Positions 35,279 through 43,425 of a DNA stretch of 60,693 nt are shown in pieces. A program made the position numbers and the translations under genes. Source of the stretch: CAZQVA01 sp964596685 (GTDB lineage: Bacteria; Chlamydiota; Chlamydiia; Chlamydiales; VFKH01); contig CAZQVA010000011.1 of the NCBI GenBank assembly GCA_964596685.1, positions 1-60,693 on the forward strand, given 5' to 3'. The notes under the pieces were generated by a model, which worked only from the letters and a program-made list of their open reading frames with translations, made no database searches and had not been told where the DNA came from. The first letter of the stretch is position 1, and each line of letters starts with the position of its first letter.

Positions 35279-37855
35279 TTATTTGATCTTCCAGTGGAGC
35301 TGATCGCCCTCCGCAAACAAGTTCAGGTGACTTCTTCGCGGCAATTTTCCTTCAAGAAGCGCATTAGATAGTGGGTTGATGACCTTATGTTGAATAAGGC
35401 GCTTGAGTGGACGGGCACCAAATGCAGGGTCATAGCCTTCTTCTCTCAGCATATCGATGAGACTTTCTTCCCAGTGGACATCGATTTCTTGTGCGAGCAG
35501 CCGCTTTTGCAGTTGTTTTAACTGAATCGCAACAATCTGTCCCATCTGTTCTTTTTGTAGAGGCAAGAAGGGGAGGATCTCATCGAGGCGATTGAGGAAT
35601 TCAGGGCGGAAGTGGCTATGTAATAGAGGTTCCAGAAGCAGTAAAAGTTGTTCTTTTGTCAAATTGCTGTTTTCCTGACATTTTTCTAAAAGGACATTAG
35701 AGCCTAAATTAGAAGTCATGATAAAGAGGGCATTCTTGCAATTGATGCGTCTTCCTTTGCTATCCGTGATATGTCCATCGTCAAATACTTGAAGAAGAAT
35801 ATTGAAGAAGTCGGGGTGCGCTTTTTCAACCTCGTCAAGGAGTACTACGCTGTAGGGGCGTCGTCGCAATGCCTCGGTGAGTTGACCACCCTCTTCATAA
35901 CCGATATAACCCGGAGGAGAACCGATAAGTTTGGAGATGCTATGCTTTTCCATGTATTCGGAGAGGTCTAAGCGAATAATTGCCTCCTCCTGGTTGAAAA
36001 GCTGTTGTGCAAGAGCTTTCGCTAATTCAGTCTTTCCAACACCTGTTGGCCCTAAAAAGAGAAATACTCCCATAGGGCGATTTGGATCCTGTAATCCGGC
36101 GCGCGAGCGGCGAATGGCTTCACAAACCGACTTTACTGCAGATTGTTGTCCAACAACGCGTTCAGCGATTGTTTTTTCTAAGTGGAGTAATTTTTGAGCC
36201 TCTTGTGCGAGCATTTTTTGCACAGGGATACCTGTCCATTTAGAGACAATATAGGCAATCAATGACTCATCGACCTCTTCTTGTAGCAGGCGCTCGGTGC
36301 TTGCATTCAAGCGATCTTGAATTTCCTTCATCTCCTTTTGCACCTCTGGCAATTGGCTATAACGGATTTGGGCCACTTTATTATAGTCAGCAGCGCGTTC
36401 AGCTTCTTCCTCCTGGAAACGCAGTTGTTCAAGTGTGTTTTTCTTTTCCTTGAGGGCATCGATCTCTTTTTTCTCTAGGTGCCAGTGTTGGTTGAGCGTT
36501 GAAAGTTCCTCTTTTGCGCGAGCAATCTGCTCTCCGAGGTGTTTTAAGTCCTCTTCTGAAGCGTCCTCTCGCTTCATAGCTTCCTGTTTGATGAGTAAGG
36601 AGGCAAGTTCGCGCTCTTTGGTGTCGATGGGCAGAGGACGCGATCCAATTTGCATGCGGATTAGACTAGCAGCCTCGTCAATCAAGTCAATAGCCTTGTC
36701 GGGAAGGCGTCTGTCCGTGATATAACGATCAGCCAATTTGACTGCAGAAACAATGGCATCTTCCGTAATTCTTACGCCGTGAAAAATTTCATAGCGTTCG
36801 CGCAAACCACGCAAAATGGCTACGGCATCTTCGACGGTAGGCTCTTTTACTAAAACTGTTTGGAAACGTCTTTCGAGGGCAGGATCCTTTTCGATATACT
36901 TTTGGTGCTCATTTAATGTCGTTGCACCAATGCAGTGGAGTGTGCCGCGAGCAAGAGCAGGTTTAAGTAAGTTAGCAGCATCCATTGCTCCCTCAGAGGC
37001 GCCTGCGCCAACGAGCGTATGCACTTCATCGATAAATAGAAGCAGCTTGCCTTCACTTTTTTCTACTTCTTGAAGGACCGCCTTTAGACGCTCTTCAAAT
37101 TCACCGCGATATTTAGCCCCAGCGATTAAACTTCCCATATCTAAGGAGAGAAGTTCTTTGTCCTTTAGCGAATCGGGCACGTCACCTTGAATGATGCGAT
37201 TGGCAAGTCCTTCAGCAATGGCTGTCTTTCCAACCCCAGGATCTCCAATAAGGAGCGGGTTGTTTTTTGTGCGACGACTTAGCACTTGGATGGTCCGTCT
37301 AATCTCTTCATCGCGTCCTACAACAGGATCGAGTTTGCCAGCGCGTGCAAGGGAGGTTAGATTGCGGCAGTACTTTTCAAGTGCATTAACAGTTGATTCC
37401 GCGTTGGGGTTGTTCATGATTTTGCCTCCTCTGGCTTTATAGAAAACTTCTTTTAATTGAGTTGCAGAGAGTTGCGATGCCTGTTTTAAAGGCTTGAGCA
37501 GTTCGCAATTCTTTTCATAAAGAGCCCAGAAGAGATGATCAGAACTCAGATAGAGATCTTTCCATTCGTTAGCCAGCTCTTGTGCAGCATGAATGATGTT
37601 ATTTAAAAGTGGGGAAATGGGGGGTTCTTGTGGGGGAGTCTCGAGTGTGGGAGCTCTTTTTAGCCACTCTTCAACACCTTTTTGGATGACAGGAAGGATG
37701 TCTGGCCACTGTTGTAGCAGAGATTGGATCATCTCCTGCTGTAATAGGCCGGCTAATAAATGTCCATCGCTTAGGGAAGCGTGCTTTTTAGTTTTCGCTA
37801 GTTGAAAAGCGGAGCTAAGTGCGCGTGTAGCTCCTTCAGTAAATTGTGGGGTCAT
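35279..37855 (-). CDS. clpB: Disaggregase ClpB (Hsp100)
   Basis: An 858-residue AAA+ chaperone that works with DnaK to dissolve protein aggregates. The N domain (about 1-145) precedes the first ATPase (GDPGVGKTA near 203), a coiled-coil middle domain (about 400-520) and the second ATPase (GPTGVGKTEL near 603, with LIGSPPGYIGYEEGG following). Walker B motifs LLLFIDEVH and VVLLDEVEKAH are intact. GAGAGG precedes the ATG. A heat-shock-type promoter region with a CIRCE operator lies upstream. The N domain is more divergent than the ATPases. Confidence 0.97.
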   Translation of the reverse strand: MTPQFTEGATRALSSAFQLAKTKKHASLSDGHLLAGLLQQEMIQSLLQQWPDILPVIQKGVEEWLKRAPTLETPPQEPPISPLLNNIIHAAQELANEWKDLYLSSDHLFWALYEKNCELLKPLKQASQLSATQLKEVFYKARGGKIMNNPNAESTVNALEKYCRNLTSLARAGKLDPVVGRDEEIRRTIQVLSRRTKNNPLLIGDPGVGKTAIAEGLANRIIQGDVPDSLKDKELLSLDMGSLIAGAKYRGEFEERLKAVLQEVEKSEGKLLLFIDEVHTLVGAGASEGAMDAANLLKPALARGTLHCIGATTLNEHQKYIEKDPALERRFQTVLVKEPTVEDAVAILRGLRERYEIFHGVRITEDAIVSAVKLADRYITDRRLPDKAIDLIDEAASLIRMQIGSRPLPIDTKERELASLLIKQEAMKREDASEEDLKHLGEQIARAKEELSTLNQHWHLEKKEIDALKEKKNTLEQLRFQEEEAERAADYNKVAQIRYSQLPEVQKEMKEIQDRLNASTERLLQEEVDESLIAYIVSKWTGIPVQKMLAQEAQKLLHLEKTIAERVVGQQSAVKSVCEAIRRSRAGLQDPNRPMGVFLFLGPTGVGKTELAKALAQQLFNQEEAIIRLDLSEYMEKHSISKLIGSPPGYIGYEEGGQLTEALRRRPYSVVLLDEVEKAHPDFFNILLQVFDDGHITDSKGRRINCKNALFIMTSNLGSNVLLEKCQENSNLTKEQLLLLLEPLLHSHFRPEFLNRLDEILPFLPLQKEQMGQIVAIQLKQLQKRLLAQEIDVHWEESLIDMLREEGYDPAFGARPLKRLIQHKVINPLSNALLEGKLPRRSHLNLFAEGDQLHWKIK

Positions 37856-37868
37856 TTTCCTCTCAAAT

Positions 37869-37895
37869 TTAGCAGTTAACTATTTAGAGTGCTAA
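37869..37895 (-). promoter_or_regulatory. CIRCE operator (HrcA site) of clpB
   Basis: TTAGCAGTT, nine bases, GAGTGCTAA: the right arm is the exact CIRCE half-site and the left arm has two mismatches, while the nine-base spacing is exact. It lies directly downstream of the -10 box and 14 bases before the clpB ATG, where bound HrcA would block transcription. Confidence 0.85.
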
Positions 37896-37899
37896 TTCT

Positions 37900-37928
37900 A
37901 GCATACCGCGATCGCATAAAAATCCCAA
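37900..37928 (-). promoter_or_regulatory. Promoter of clpB
   Basis: On the minus strand TTGGGA (37923-37928) is followed by 17 bases and TATGCT (37900-37905). The CIRCE operator begins four bases beyond the -10 box. The match is moderate, as expected for a regulated promoter. Confidence 0.55.
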
Positions 37929-37971
37929 GAAAATTTATTGTAGAAAAAAGAAATTCTTACCATGATGAGTT

Positions 37972-38000
37972 TTGACTAGTAATAATTTTTTTAGTAAGAG
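37972..38000 (+). promoter_or_regulatory. Possible promoter of the DoxX gene
   Basis: TTGACT (37972-37977), 17 bases, then TAAGAG (37995-38000), 18 bases before the ATG. The -35 box is good and the -10 box weak. Confidence 0.35.
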
Positions 38001-38018
38001 CAATTAAGGAGTTAATTC

Positions 38019-38504
38019 ATGTCACATTGCGGAACGTGTCATCATGTAGGGCATAACTTAGCAGCGCTATTTGGGCGTATTATTATTGCTTTGTTATTTC
38101 TCGTTGCTGCGGCAGGGAAGATTCAAAATTGGGATGTCACGATTAATACGATCAAAGAAGCTAATTTTGCATGGCCGGAGGCATTGGCTAGTATCGCTGT
38201 GGTCCTGGAAATTTTAGGCGGCTTAAGTCTCTTTTTTGGGTATCGCACCCGTTTTGGCGCCCTTTTGTTAATTATCGTGATCATTGCAGCATCACTGCTC
38301 TTTCATGATTTTTGGAATGCTGCAGCAGATAAGGTGCTCGCTGAAAAGGAAAACTTTGCTCGCAATCTATTTTACCTAGGAGCGCTCTTGCTGGTAACTG
38401 CATTTGGTGCAGGACGCTATAGTGTAGATGGTTGCAGAGAAGCGCGTTGCTGTGCTGAAAAAGCTGAGACAGAAAGTGGCACAAAAGGTGGCTGCTGCCG
38501 TTAA
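38019..38504 (+). CDS. DoxX-family membrane protein with Cys-rich ends
   Basis: A 161-residue inner-membrane protein with four hydrophobic segments (starting near residues 14, 58, 74 and 110), matching DoxX, whose members act in thiol stress or as quinone-linked oxidoreductase subunits. Unusually, the N-terminus holds CGTCHH, a CxxCH pattern, and the C-terminus holds CREARCC and GGCC. The cysteines could bind metal or form disulfides. AAGGAG precedes the ATG. The gene stands alone, divergent from clpB. Confidence 0.8.
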   Translation: MSHCGTCHHVGHNLAALFGRIIIALLFLVAAAGKIQNWDVTINTIKEANFAWPEALASIAVVLEILGGLSLFFGYRTRFGALLLIIVIIAASLLFHDFWNAAADKVLAEKENFARNLFYLGALLLVTAFGAGRYSVDGCREARCCAEKAETESGTKGGCCR

Positions 38505-38564
38505 TTCAGCTTGTGTATTTTACTAGATTTTGTCCAAAGTCCAGTAAAGATAGAGAAGTATTAA

Positions 38565-38597
38565 AGAACACAAGAAAAACTGCTTTTCTTGTGTTCT
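38565..38597 (+). terminator. Terminator hairpin after the DoxX gene
   Basis: A perfect 14-bp stem, AGAACACAAGAAAA (38565-38578) with TTTTCTTGTGTTCT (38584-38597), around a 5-base loop. The T-rich 3' half of the stem could help release. Confidence 0.6.
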
Positions 38598-38636
38598 GAC
38601 ATATACATGAAAACGATTTTTATCCAGCGGTGATAG

Positions 38637-38858
38637 ATGAACAAAAAGAAAAAAGAGCACCAACTTGGCTCTAAAATCAAAAAAACCAACCCTAAACATG
38701 CCGGGGGATTGAATTCGACGAGGGGGGGCACAGGGTCATATAATCCCACTCTGCCTGGCTCTCTAAATCCAGGTGCCGGTACAGAAGCAGCAAATACAGC
38801 GGTAGCTGCTAGAAATGCTGAATACGGCCCTCCTCCGTATTGGGGGGAGAAAGGATGA
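38637..38858 (+). CDS. Small basic glycine-rich protein, uncertain
   Basis: A 73-residue frame with a strongly basic start (NKKKKEHQLGSKIKK) and a Gly/Pro/Asn-rich remainder ending PPYWGEKG. The ribosome site is weak. It resembles the small basic protein at 11622 in having a lysine-rich head and a glycine-rich tail, but shows no sequence identity that I can see. It may be a lineage-specific peptide or a chance frame. Confidence 0.4.
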   Translation: MNKKKKEHQLGSKIKKTNPKHAGGLNSTRGGTGSYNPTLPGSLNPGAGTEAANTAVAARNAEYGPPPYWGEKG

Positions 38859-38902
38859 CTAGGATCAATGTCATCCCGGTTGCATAGCGGGTTTTGAGCT
38901 GG

Positions 38903-39040
38903 TTAAATTTCTTTGAACAAATCTTCCAGAGTTGCCGTATTGGCTATGATTTCTTCGGAATACATGGTAGGTTTTAGGCCCATTTTAGTGATCATGCAGA
39001 AAAATATTTGTTTTTTCGTTTTGGTTGGCGTTGTTGCATA
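38903..39040 (-). pseudogene. C-terminal remnant of a COG1672-type ATPase
   Basis: The frame encodes KTKKQIFFCMITKMGL, then YSEEIIANTATLEDLFKEI and a stop. To my eye this is the usual C-terminal tail of AAA ATPases carrying a nuclease-like domain. It parallels the tail of the complete ATPase at 39294-40727 (RPVLIHVNGVE...IDFSQLLE). No ATPase core lies upstream, so this is a fragment. The rest of the gap 38859-39293 holds a hairpin pair and no other gene that I can see. Confidence 0.35.
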
Positions 39041-39101
39041 AATACCATCACAAAGCCTGAAGGCCTTTGCTTTCTGGGCCATGACCCAACCTGCGGTTGA
39101 T

Positions 39102-39139
39102 GCGAGACCTGAAAAGGTCTCGCTAGCGCGCAACGCGCG
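39102..39139. other. Tandem stable hairpins
   Basis: GCGAGACCT (39102-39110) pairs with AGGTCTCGC (39115-39123) around a GAAA tetraloop, and GCGCG (39126-39130) pairs with CGCGC (39134-39138) around CAA. Two adjacent GC-rich hairpins in an intergenic stretch may mark a transcript end, a small RNA or a mobile-element end. Confidence 0.4.
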
Positions 39140-39293
39140 TCATAGCCCTCCCCCTCCCTATACTCAGTTGATAAAAATGCTTATGACTTGAAAATTGCTT
39201 GCCGAGGAACAAAACAAGAGACAACCTCTCTACGAATCATCACACACATGCGGAGTTGCCTCATGAGGCGTCAGAGAAAAGGTTTTAAAAAAC

Positions 39294-40727
39294 TTATTCT
39301 AAAAGCTGGCTAAAATCGATTACCTTATCGAAATATCCTAGATCTATAACGCTATCCTCCACACCATTCACATGGATAAGAACCGGTCTAATTGAGAATC
39401 TTTTCGGAACTTTTAGACGCCTTGTCTTTTCTTCTATTTCTTCAATAACTTTGGGCCCTATAGGATTTTTTGCAAATTTTACCTCGCAAATATAAAGAGT
39501 ATTGAAACGCGTTTGAATCATGTAGTCAATCTGACATCCGGACTGTCTTGCAGCTGAATTCTGGAAAAAAGGACCGTCCATTACAATCTCTTCGGGAGGT
39601 ATTCCTATCATTTTCCAAAGAATTTTGCGATTGTGAGTCACTAAATTCTCAAATTGCAGTCCCATTATCCCATCCCAACCTGACAAGCTAGATAGCGTAA
39701 AGTTTAAGAACCCTCCCCTATCGATTTTTGCCTGATTAGGCGCTATGTATTTTAGGTAAAATCTCAGGTAGTTATCACTAAGCCGATATCTGCTTAACTT
39801 GCTTACTTTCCCGCTTTTCAAATGCCAGGAGAAATCCCTCTGCACAAATCCTGCTTTCACTAATTCATCTAAATGTTTGCTGTATCTGCCTCCCTGATTC
39901 TTTTCTAACTCCTTACAGACTTGTTTGAGTTCTTTGGGGCCATCTGCAAGACAGTTAATTATGGCGCGGTGGGTAGCGATACTGCGAGAGAAAATGTCCG
40001 AAAATATTTCTTCGAATTCTCTAACTAGAAGGCCTCCTTTTGTGAAGCATAAGTCGCGTATATTTTGCTCTGCTGGCAAGTCGGGTCTAATTTGTTCTAA
40101 ATAGAGAGGCACTCCACCCGTGATAGAGAGCAGCTTGAATTTTTCATATGGAGAAACTCTTTTCTCTTTGGGATGCCAGAAGGCATTGCAAACATTTAAA
40201 GGAAGCTCCTCAAGGACTAAATCAATTGTCACCCTACCTACAAACCCCGTGCTACTCAGAATATTTTCTTCAATCCAAGAAGAAATCGAACCACATAAAA
40301 TGAGAATTAATTGAGGATTTTTGCTGAAATACATATCCCAGGAGTTCTTAAGCTTCCCTAAGAATTCCGAATCTTTACTTCCCATCCATGAAATTTCATC
40401 CAATACGATCAGAATGCGGCCCTTTTCCGTATGCTTTGAAAGTTGCCAAAACATATTCCCCCAATCATCTGGATGAACTCCAGGAATGCCTGCTCTTGAA
40501 AGTTGTCGGACGAACTCATCACGCTGCAATTGCGCCTTTGTCTTTCGACTGGGTGGAGTACCTGTAAAAAAGAAGCTCTTCATCTCTTTGCCAAATTCAG
40601 AAAGAAGCCTACTTTTTCCAATCCGTCGACGACCTCTAACCACTATAAGGCTTGCGCTTTTCTTCTTTAAAAGTCCCTTAAGTCGCTCCATCTCGGCTTC
40701 TCGACCAATAAATGGCGATTGATGCAT
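39294..40727 (-). CDS. AAA ATPase with DUF234 (COG1672)
   Basis: A 477-residue protein. The P-loop VRGRRRIGKSRL lies near residue 34, Walker B RILIVLDEIS near 105 and LILCGSISSW (sensor) near 145. A winged-helix segment (GPKELKQVCKELEKNQGG) is followed by the C-terminal DUF234 nuclease-like domain with YMIQTRFNTLYICEVKFAK, which carries E-x-K as in PD-(D/E)xK folds. An AGGAGA site precedes the ATG. The role of this family is unknown; it is patchy between genomes and often lies near mobile DNA, as here. Confidence 0.86.
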   Translation of the reverse strand: MHQSPFIGREAEMERLKGLLKKKSASLIVVRGRRRIGKSRLLSEFGKEMKSFFFTGTPPSRKTKAQLQRDEFVRQLSRAGIPGVHPDDWGNMFWQLSKHTEKGRILIVLDEISWMGSKDSEFLGKLKNSWDMYFSKNPQLILILCGSISSWIEENILSSTGFVGRVTIDLVLEELPLNVCNAFWHPKEKRVSPYEKFKLLSITGGVPLYLEQIRPDLPAEQNIRDLCFTKGGLLVREFEEIFSDIFSRSIATHRAIINCLADGPKELKQVCKELEKNQGGRYSKHLDELVKAGFVQRDFSWHLKSGKVSKLSRYRLSDNYLRFYLKYIAPNQAKIDRGGFLNFTLSSLSGWDGIMGLQFENLVTHNRKILWKMIGIPPEEIVMDGPFFQNSAARQSGCQIDYMIQTRFNTLYICEVKFAKNPIGPKVIEEIEEKTRRLKVPKRFSIRPVLIHVNGVEDSVIDLGYFDKVIDFSQLLE

Positions 40728-40784
40728 AAAAGATCTCCTTTTTTTAAAATTCTATCCTAATGATTCCTGGTTAAGAAATCAATC

Positions 40785-40802
40785 TGCAAATATGCATTTG
40801 CA
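40785..40802. promoter_or_regulatory. Palindrome upstream of the DUF234 ATPase
   Basis: TGCAAAT, four bases, ATTTGCA form a perfect 7-bp inverted repeat about 60 bases before the ATPase start. The half-site CTGCAAA recurs near 40849 and 40892. It may be an operator. The rest of the gap 40728-41029 holds nothing else that I recognise. Confidence 0.4.
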
Positions 40803-41029
40803 TGTTTGCGGCCCTTTTTTGAGCACCATAAAAGCGGCTGCAAATCAGTTTTTTTCTATTTACGGACTAATTTTAGAGAGACAGAAAAGATCTGCAAACA
40901 AGCAAAAACCGTTTTTTGGCCTCTTCTAGGCACTCCTACAAGGCCTTCTGCCTATCATCACGATCAATATTGTATCAGATAGGGCACAGTGATCATGAAC
41001 TGCTGTATAAGGTTCCGTAAGTATACGTC

Positions 41030-41148
41030 AGTTCGATTTTAAATCGCCCTTTAGTGCCTCTGTGGGCCTGTGTTTTTGGCCGCTTGCGCAGCTTGCGGCC
41101 CCCTTCCGAGGCTTTGATGGAGTGAAACAACAATCAAAGATGCGGTCA
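41030..41148 (+). repeat. Long inverted repeat, left arm
   Basis: This 119-bp arm aligns without gaps to the reverse complement of 41631-41749, at about 84% identity by my count (19 mismatches). It contains the GC-rich block GGCCGCTTGCGCAGCTTG, identical in both arms. The two arms enclose the deleted transposase gene almost symmetrically. Confidence 0.85.
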
Positions 41149-41228
41149 TCTGTGTATGTGTTATTGCTTATGCATCAAATGCATCTTACAGATATTTTAG
41201 AACGAATCATTGCAAGAAAAAAATCCTC

Positions 41229-41570
41229 TTAGTGCACTATAAGTGCCTAACAAAAAACCAAAGAGGACCAAATGACAGACGTGATAGCACTATTCTGCAG
41301 TACAGATGATTTTTGGACAGACTTCGAAAACAGAATGACGACATCAGAAGGACAGGTTAAAGGAATGAAAACCAAGCTCATGTCATTCTTGGACAGGCTT
41401 TTACTCAGAAAACGAGGTGTTATTGAGAGCATCATTGACCAGCTAAAGAACATCTCCCAAATTGAGCATTCCCGTTATCGTAGCCCGGTCAACTTTGTGG
41501 TGAATCTATTAAGCGGTCTAATTGCTTACACTTTGCAACCAAAAAAAACCAAAAATCATGCTCACACATC
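41229..41570 (+). mobile_element. IS982-type element, internally deleted
   Basis: A short stretch containing the two ends of an IS982-type transposase gene joined together. The outer boundaries are approximate, because I could not find clear terminal inverted repeats. It lies inside the pair of 119-bp inverted repeats. The element cannot transpose by itself. Confidence 0.6.
41272..41551 (+). pseudogene. IS982-family transposase, internal deletion
   Basis: The first 20 residues (MTDVIALFCSTDDFWTDFE) resemble the start of IS982 transposases. They run directly into the C-terminal part: MKTKLMSFLDRLLLRKRG, IESIIDQLKNISQIEHSRYR and SPVNFVVNLLSGLIAYTLQP, which is the family's typical end. The full protein has about 290 residues; roughly 190 internal ones, with most of the catalytic core, are missing. 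The frame then runs on to 41778 through the right inverted repeat, which is not native coding sequence. Confidence 0.75.
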
Positions 41571-41630
41571 AAGAAGAGGCGTTTTTATTACTAGAACATG
41601 TTGTGGTCTAGGATTGGCCTATTATGAGAG

Positions 41631-41749
41631 TGTTCGTATCTTTGCTTGTCGCTTCGCTCCATCAAAGCCACGTAAGAGGGCCACAAGCTGCGCAAGCGGC
41701 CAAAAATACAGGCTTTCAGATACGCTAAAGGGCGATTTAAAATCAAACT
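41631..41749 (-). repeat. Long inverted repeat, right arm
   Basis: Reverse-complement partner of 41030-41148. The arm sits about 80 bases past the transposase remnant, as the left arm sits about 80 bases before the element. The whole 720-bp unit therefore resembles a MITE-like or composite structure. Confidence 0.85.
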
Positions 41750-41813
41750 CGCGGAATAAAAGTGATTTACGGATTTAAGCGCGGCGATTAATTTCATCAA
41801 CGCCGCGGAACAA

Positions 41814-41975
41814 TAGACTTCTTTCGAAATTATCTTTGATGGAAAAATTTACGGTTTTTACGCAGGTTGATCGCTAAATTTTGAGAGCATATGTGGACAT
41901 ATGGTCGATAAATTTAGGGATCAAGATGCTAAAAAACGTAATTTTAACAACAAAGATAATTTCAAAAGAAGTCTA
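41814..41975. repeat. Foldback element, family B, 162 bp
   Basis: A long imperfect palindrome from TAGACTTCTTTCGAAATT at the left to its inverse at the right end. Internal blocks also pair: AAATTTACGGTTTTT with AAAAAACGTAATTTT, and GGTTGATCGCTAAATTTTG with a matching inverse near 41910-41925. The centre is CATATG-TGGA-CATATG. The outer ends are shared with the 66-bp element at 34387. There is no coding frame, so this is a MITE-like foldback element. Confidence 0.75.
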
Positions 41976-42002
41976 ATATCAAATGCCTGTTTCTTCCGCG
42001 AG

Positions 42003-42018
42003 TTTTGCAAAAGGCTCT
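42003..42018. repeat. Family C repeat, partial copy
   Basis: TTTTGCAAAAGGCTCT, identical to the right part of the copies at 2021 and 28343. It abuts the stop codon of the glycosyltransferase gene. Confidence 0.5.
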
Positions 42019-43425
42019 TTAATACTTGTTTGTATGTCTATTCGGGAGTTCAATAAGGCCGCTGCATTCGAAAATAAAGGCCCAGCGGTCTTTGGCAATC
42101 TCTTGCAAATCGATAAGTGCACTCGATGCAAAGACATCTTGCAGAGCTTCTTCGTATTTGACTACGGCGGTGTGGGGCTCTTTAGTGCTTTGAATGGCGA
42201 AAAAGCGCCCTTCTTGACGAATTTCATTTTCTAAAGAGGGCCAGAAGGAAAATTGATTCTGGCGCAGTAAACCAATATTAATGAAGTAGGCTCGCTCTTG
42301 ATCAGGTCCGTAAAAGCTTGCTAGGCTACATCCTTGGTAGGTATCGCTACAAAGAAAGTGGGTGTCATTGCGATAGTCACTTTTTTTGATCAATAAAGAG
42401 ATTTCTCTATTGCCCTGTGTATGCGGGAATATGTGCCAAGGGGCAAGGGGAGAAAGCAGCCATGCGGAGGCAAAGAGAGAAAGCAGGCAATGAGTGATCG
42501 TAAGAACTTTACGGGTTGCTAGAAGAGGAGCTGCGATCAGAAATGCCCATACCACGCCCCATAACATCCAATTGAGTTGCATCTTATGAAAGAAGGATAG
42601 GGCAAAGTAAAGAAGAAGAGAGCCTAAGAAGGCACATTGAAAGAAGCGGTAAGTAGGCTGTTTCCAGAGAGATTTTGAAAAGAGGCAGGCGAAGACGATA
42701 GGTCCGATCAGGCCAATTTGCCCGAGTAAAAATTCAACAGGATTGCCATGTGCACTCGATCCTGTGCTTTGGGTCCAAACATGGCGGAAGGTCACCCAAT
42801 TGTGCTCCATATTCCAAAAGAGGCTGGGAAGAAAAGTCAAAGATGCAATGCCAAGGGCAACAAGCGCCTCTTTGTAGGAATAGCGCCGCGTCCAGCATAA
42901 GGGAATAAGTGCGATGAGTAAGATGAGACATGTCCATTTAAAAAGTGCCCCCAATAGGATGCAAAGACCGAATTGCCAAGAAGCGCGCTTTACATGATTA
43001 AAGCGTTGGGCAATGAAAGCTGAGCCGAGGATCCAAAAGAATAACATTCCTGCATCTGTAGTAGCGAAAAAGGAACCTAAAAGGCTCATAGGGCTGAAAG
43101 TAAAGAGCAGTGTGGCGATTGAGCTCTGCTTTTCGTTGAGAACTGAGCGACTAAAGTAATAAAAAACAGGAACGAGGGCGGCATTAATGAGAATGGCCCA
43201 TGCGCGTACGCCAAATTCGGAATTGCCAAAAAGCCATGTACTTGTAGCAATCTGCCAGGCAATAGCCGGTGGTTTACTGTAGTAACCCCAATCGAGAAAA
43301 TTCCCCCACAGCCAGTATTGAGCCTCGTCAGGGCTGAGGGCAATAGGTCCAAATAGTGTCCAGCCTATTCCCCATAATAGTTTAAAGGCGATAAGGAGGA
43401 GGAGAAAATAGAGGGGCTTTTTCAT
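42019..43425 (-). CDS. Integral-membrane glycosyltransferase, family 39/83 (PMT_2-like)
   Basis: A 468-residue polytopic membrane protein with about ten hydrophobic segments. The first periplasmic loop holds SPDEAQYWLWGNFLDWGYYS, the acidic active-site signature of ArnT/PMT-like enzymes that move a sugar from a polyprenyl-phosphate carrier. The next motif, KPPAIAW, is also typical. The acceptor could be lipid A or another envelope glycolipid. It overlaps tatD by 4 bp and is the last gene of the dsbD-tatD unit. Confidence 0.82.
   Translation of the reverse strand: MKKPLYFLLLLIAFKLLWGIGWTLFGPIALSPDEAQYWLWGNFLDWGYYSKPPAIAWQIATSTWLFGNSEFGVRAWAILINAALVPVFYYFSRSVLNEKQSSIATLLFTFSPMSLLGSFFATTDAGMLFFWILGSAFIAQRFNHVKRASWQFGLCILLGALFKWTCLILLIALIPLCWTRRYSYKEALVALGIASLTFLPSLFWNMEHNWVTFRHVWTQSTGSSAHGNPVEFLLGQIGLIGPIVFACLFSKSLWKQPTYRFFQCAFLGSLLLYFALSFFHKMQLNWMLWGVVWAFLIAAPLLATRKVLTITHCLLSLFASAWLLSPLAPWHIFPHTQGNREISLLIKKSDYRNDTHFLCSDTYQGCSLASFYGPDQERAYFINIGLLRQNQFSFWPSLENEIRQEGRFFAIQSTKEPHTAVVKYEEALQDVFASSALIDLQEIAKDRWAFIFECSGLIELPNRHTNKY

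Noticed and set aside
35279..37855. Many plus-strand frames of 60-96 codons inside clpB
   Set aside because: They are antisense shadows of clpB, without ribosome sites or recognisable protein features.
41552..41778. C-terminal extension of the transposase frame
   Set aside because: It reads through the right inverted repeat after the natural end of IS982 transposases.
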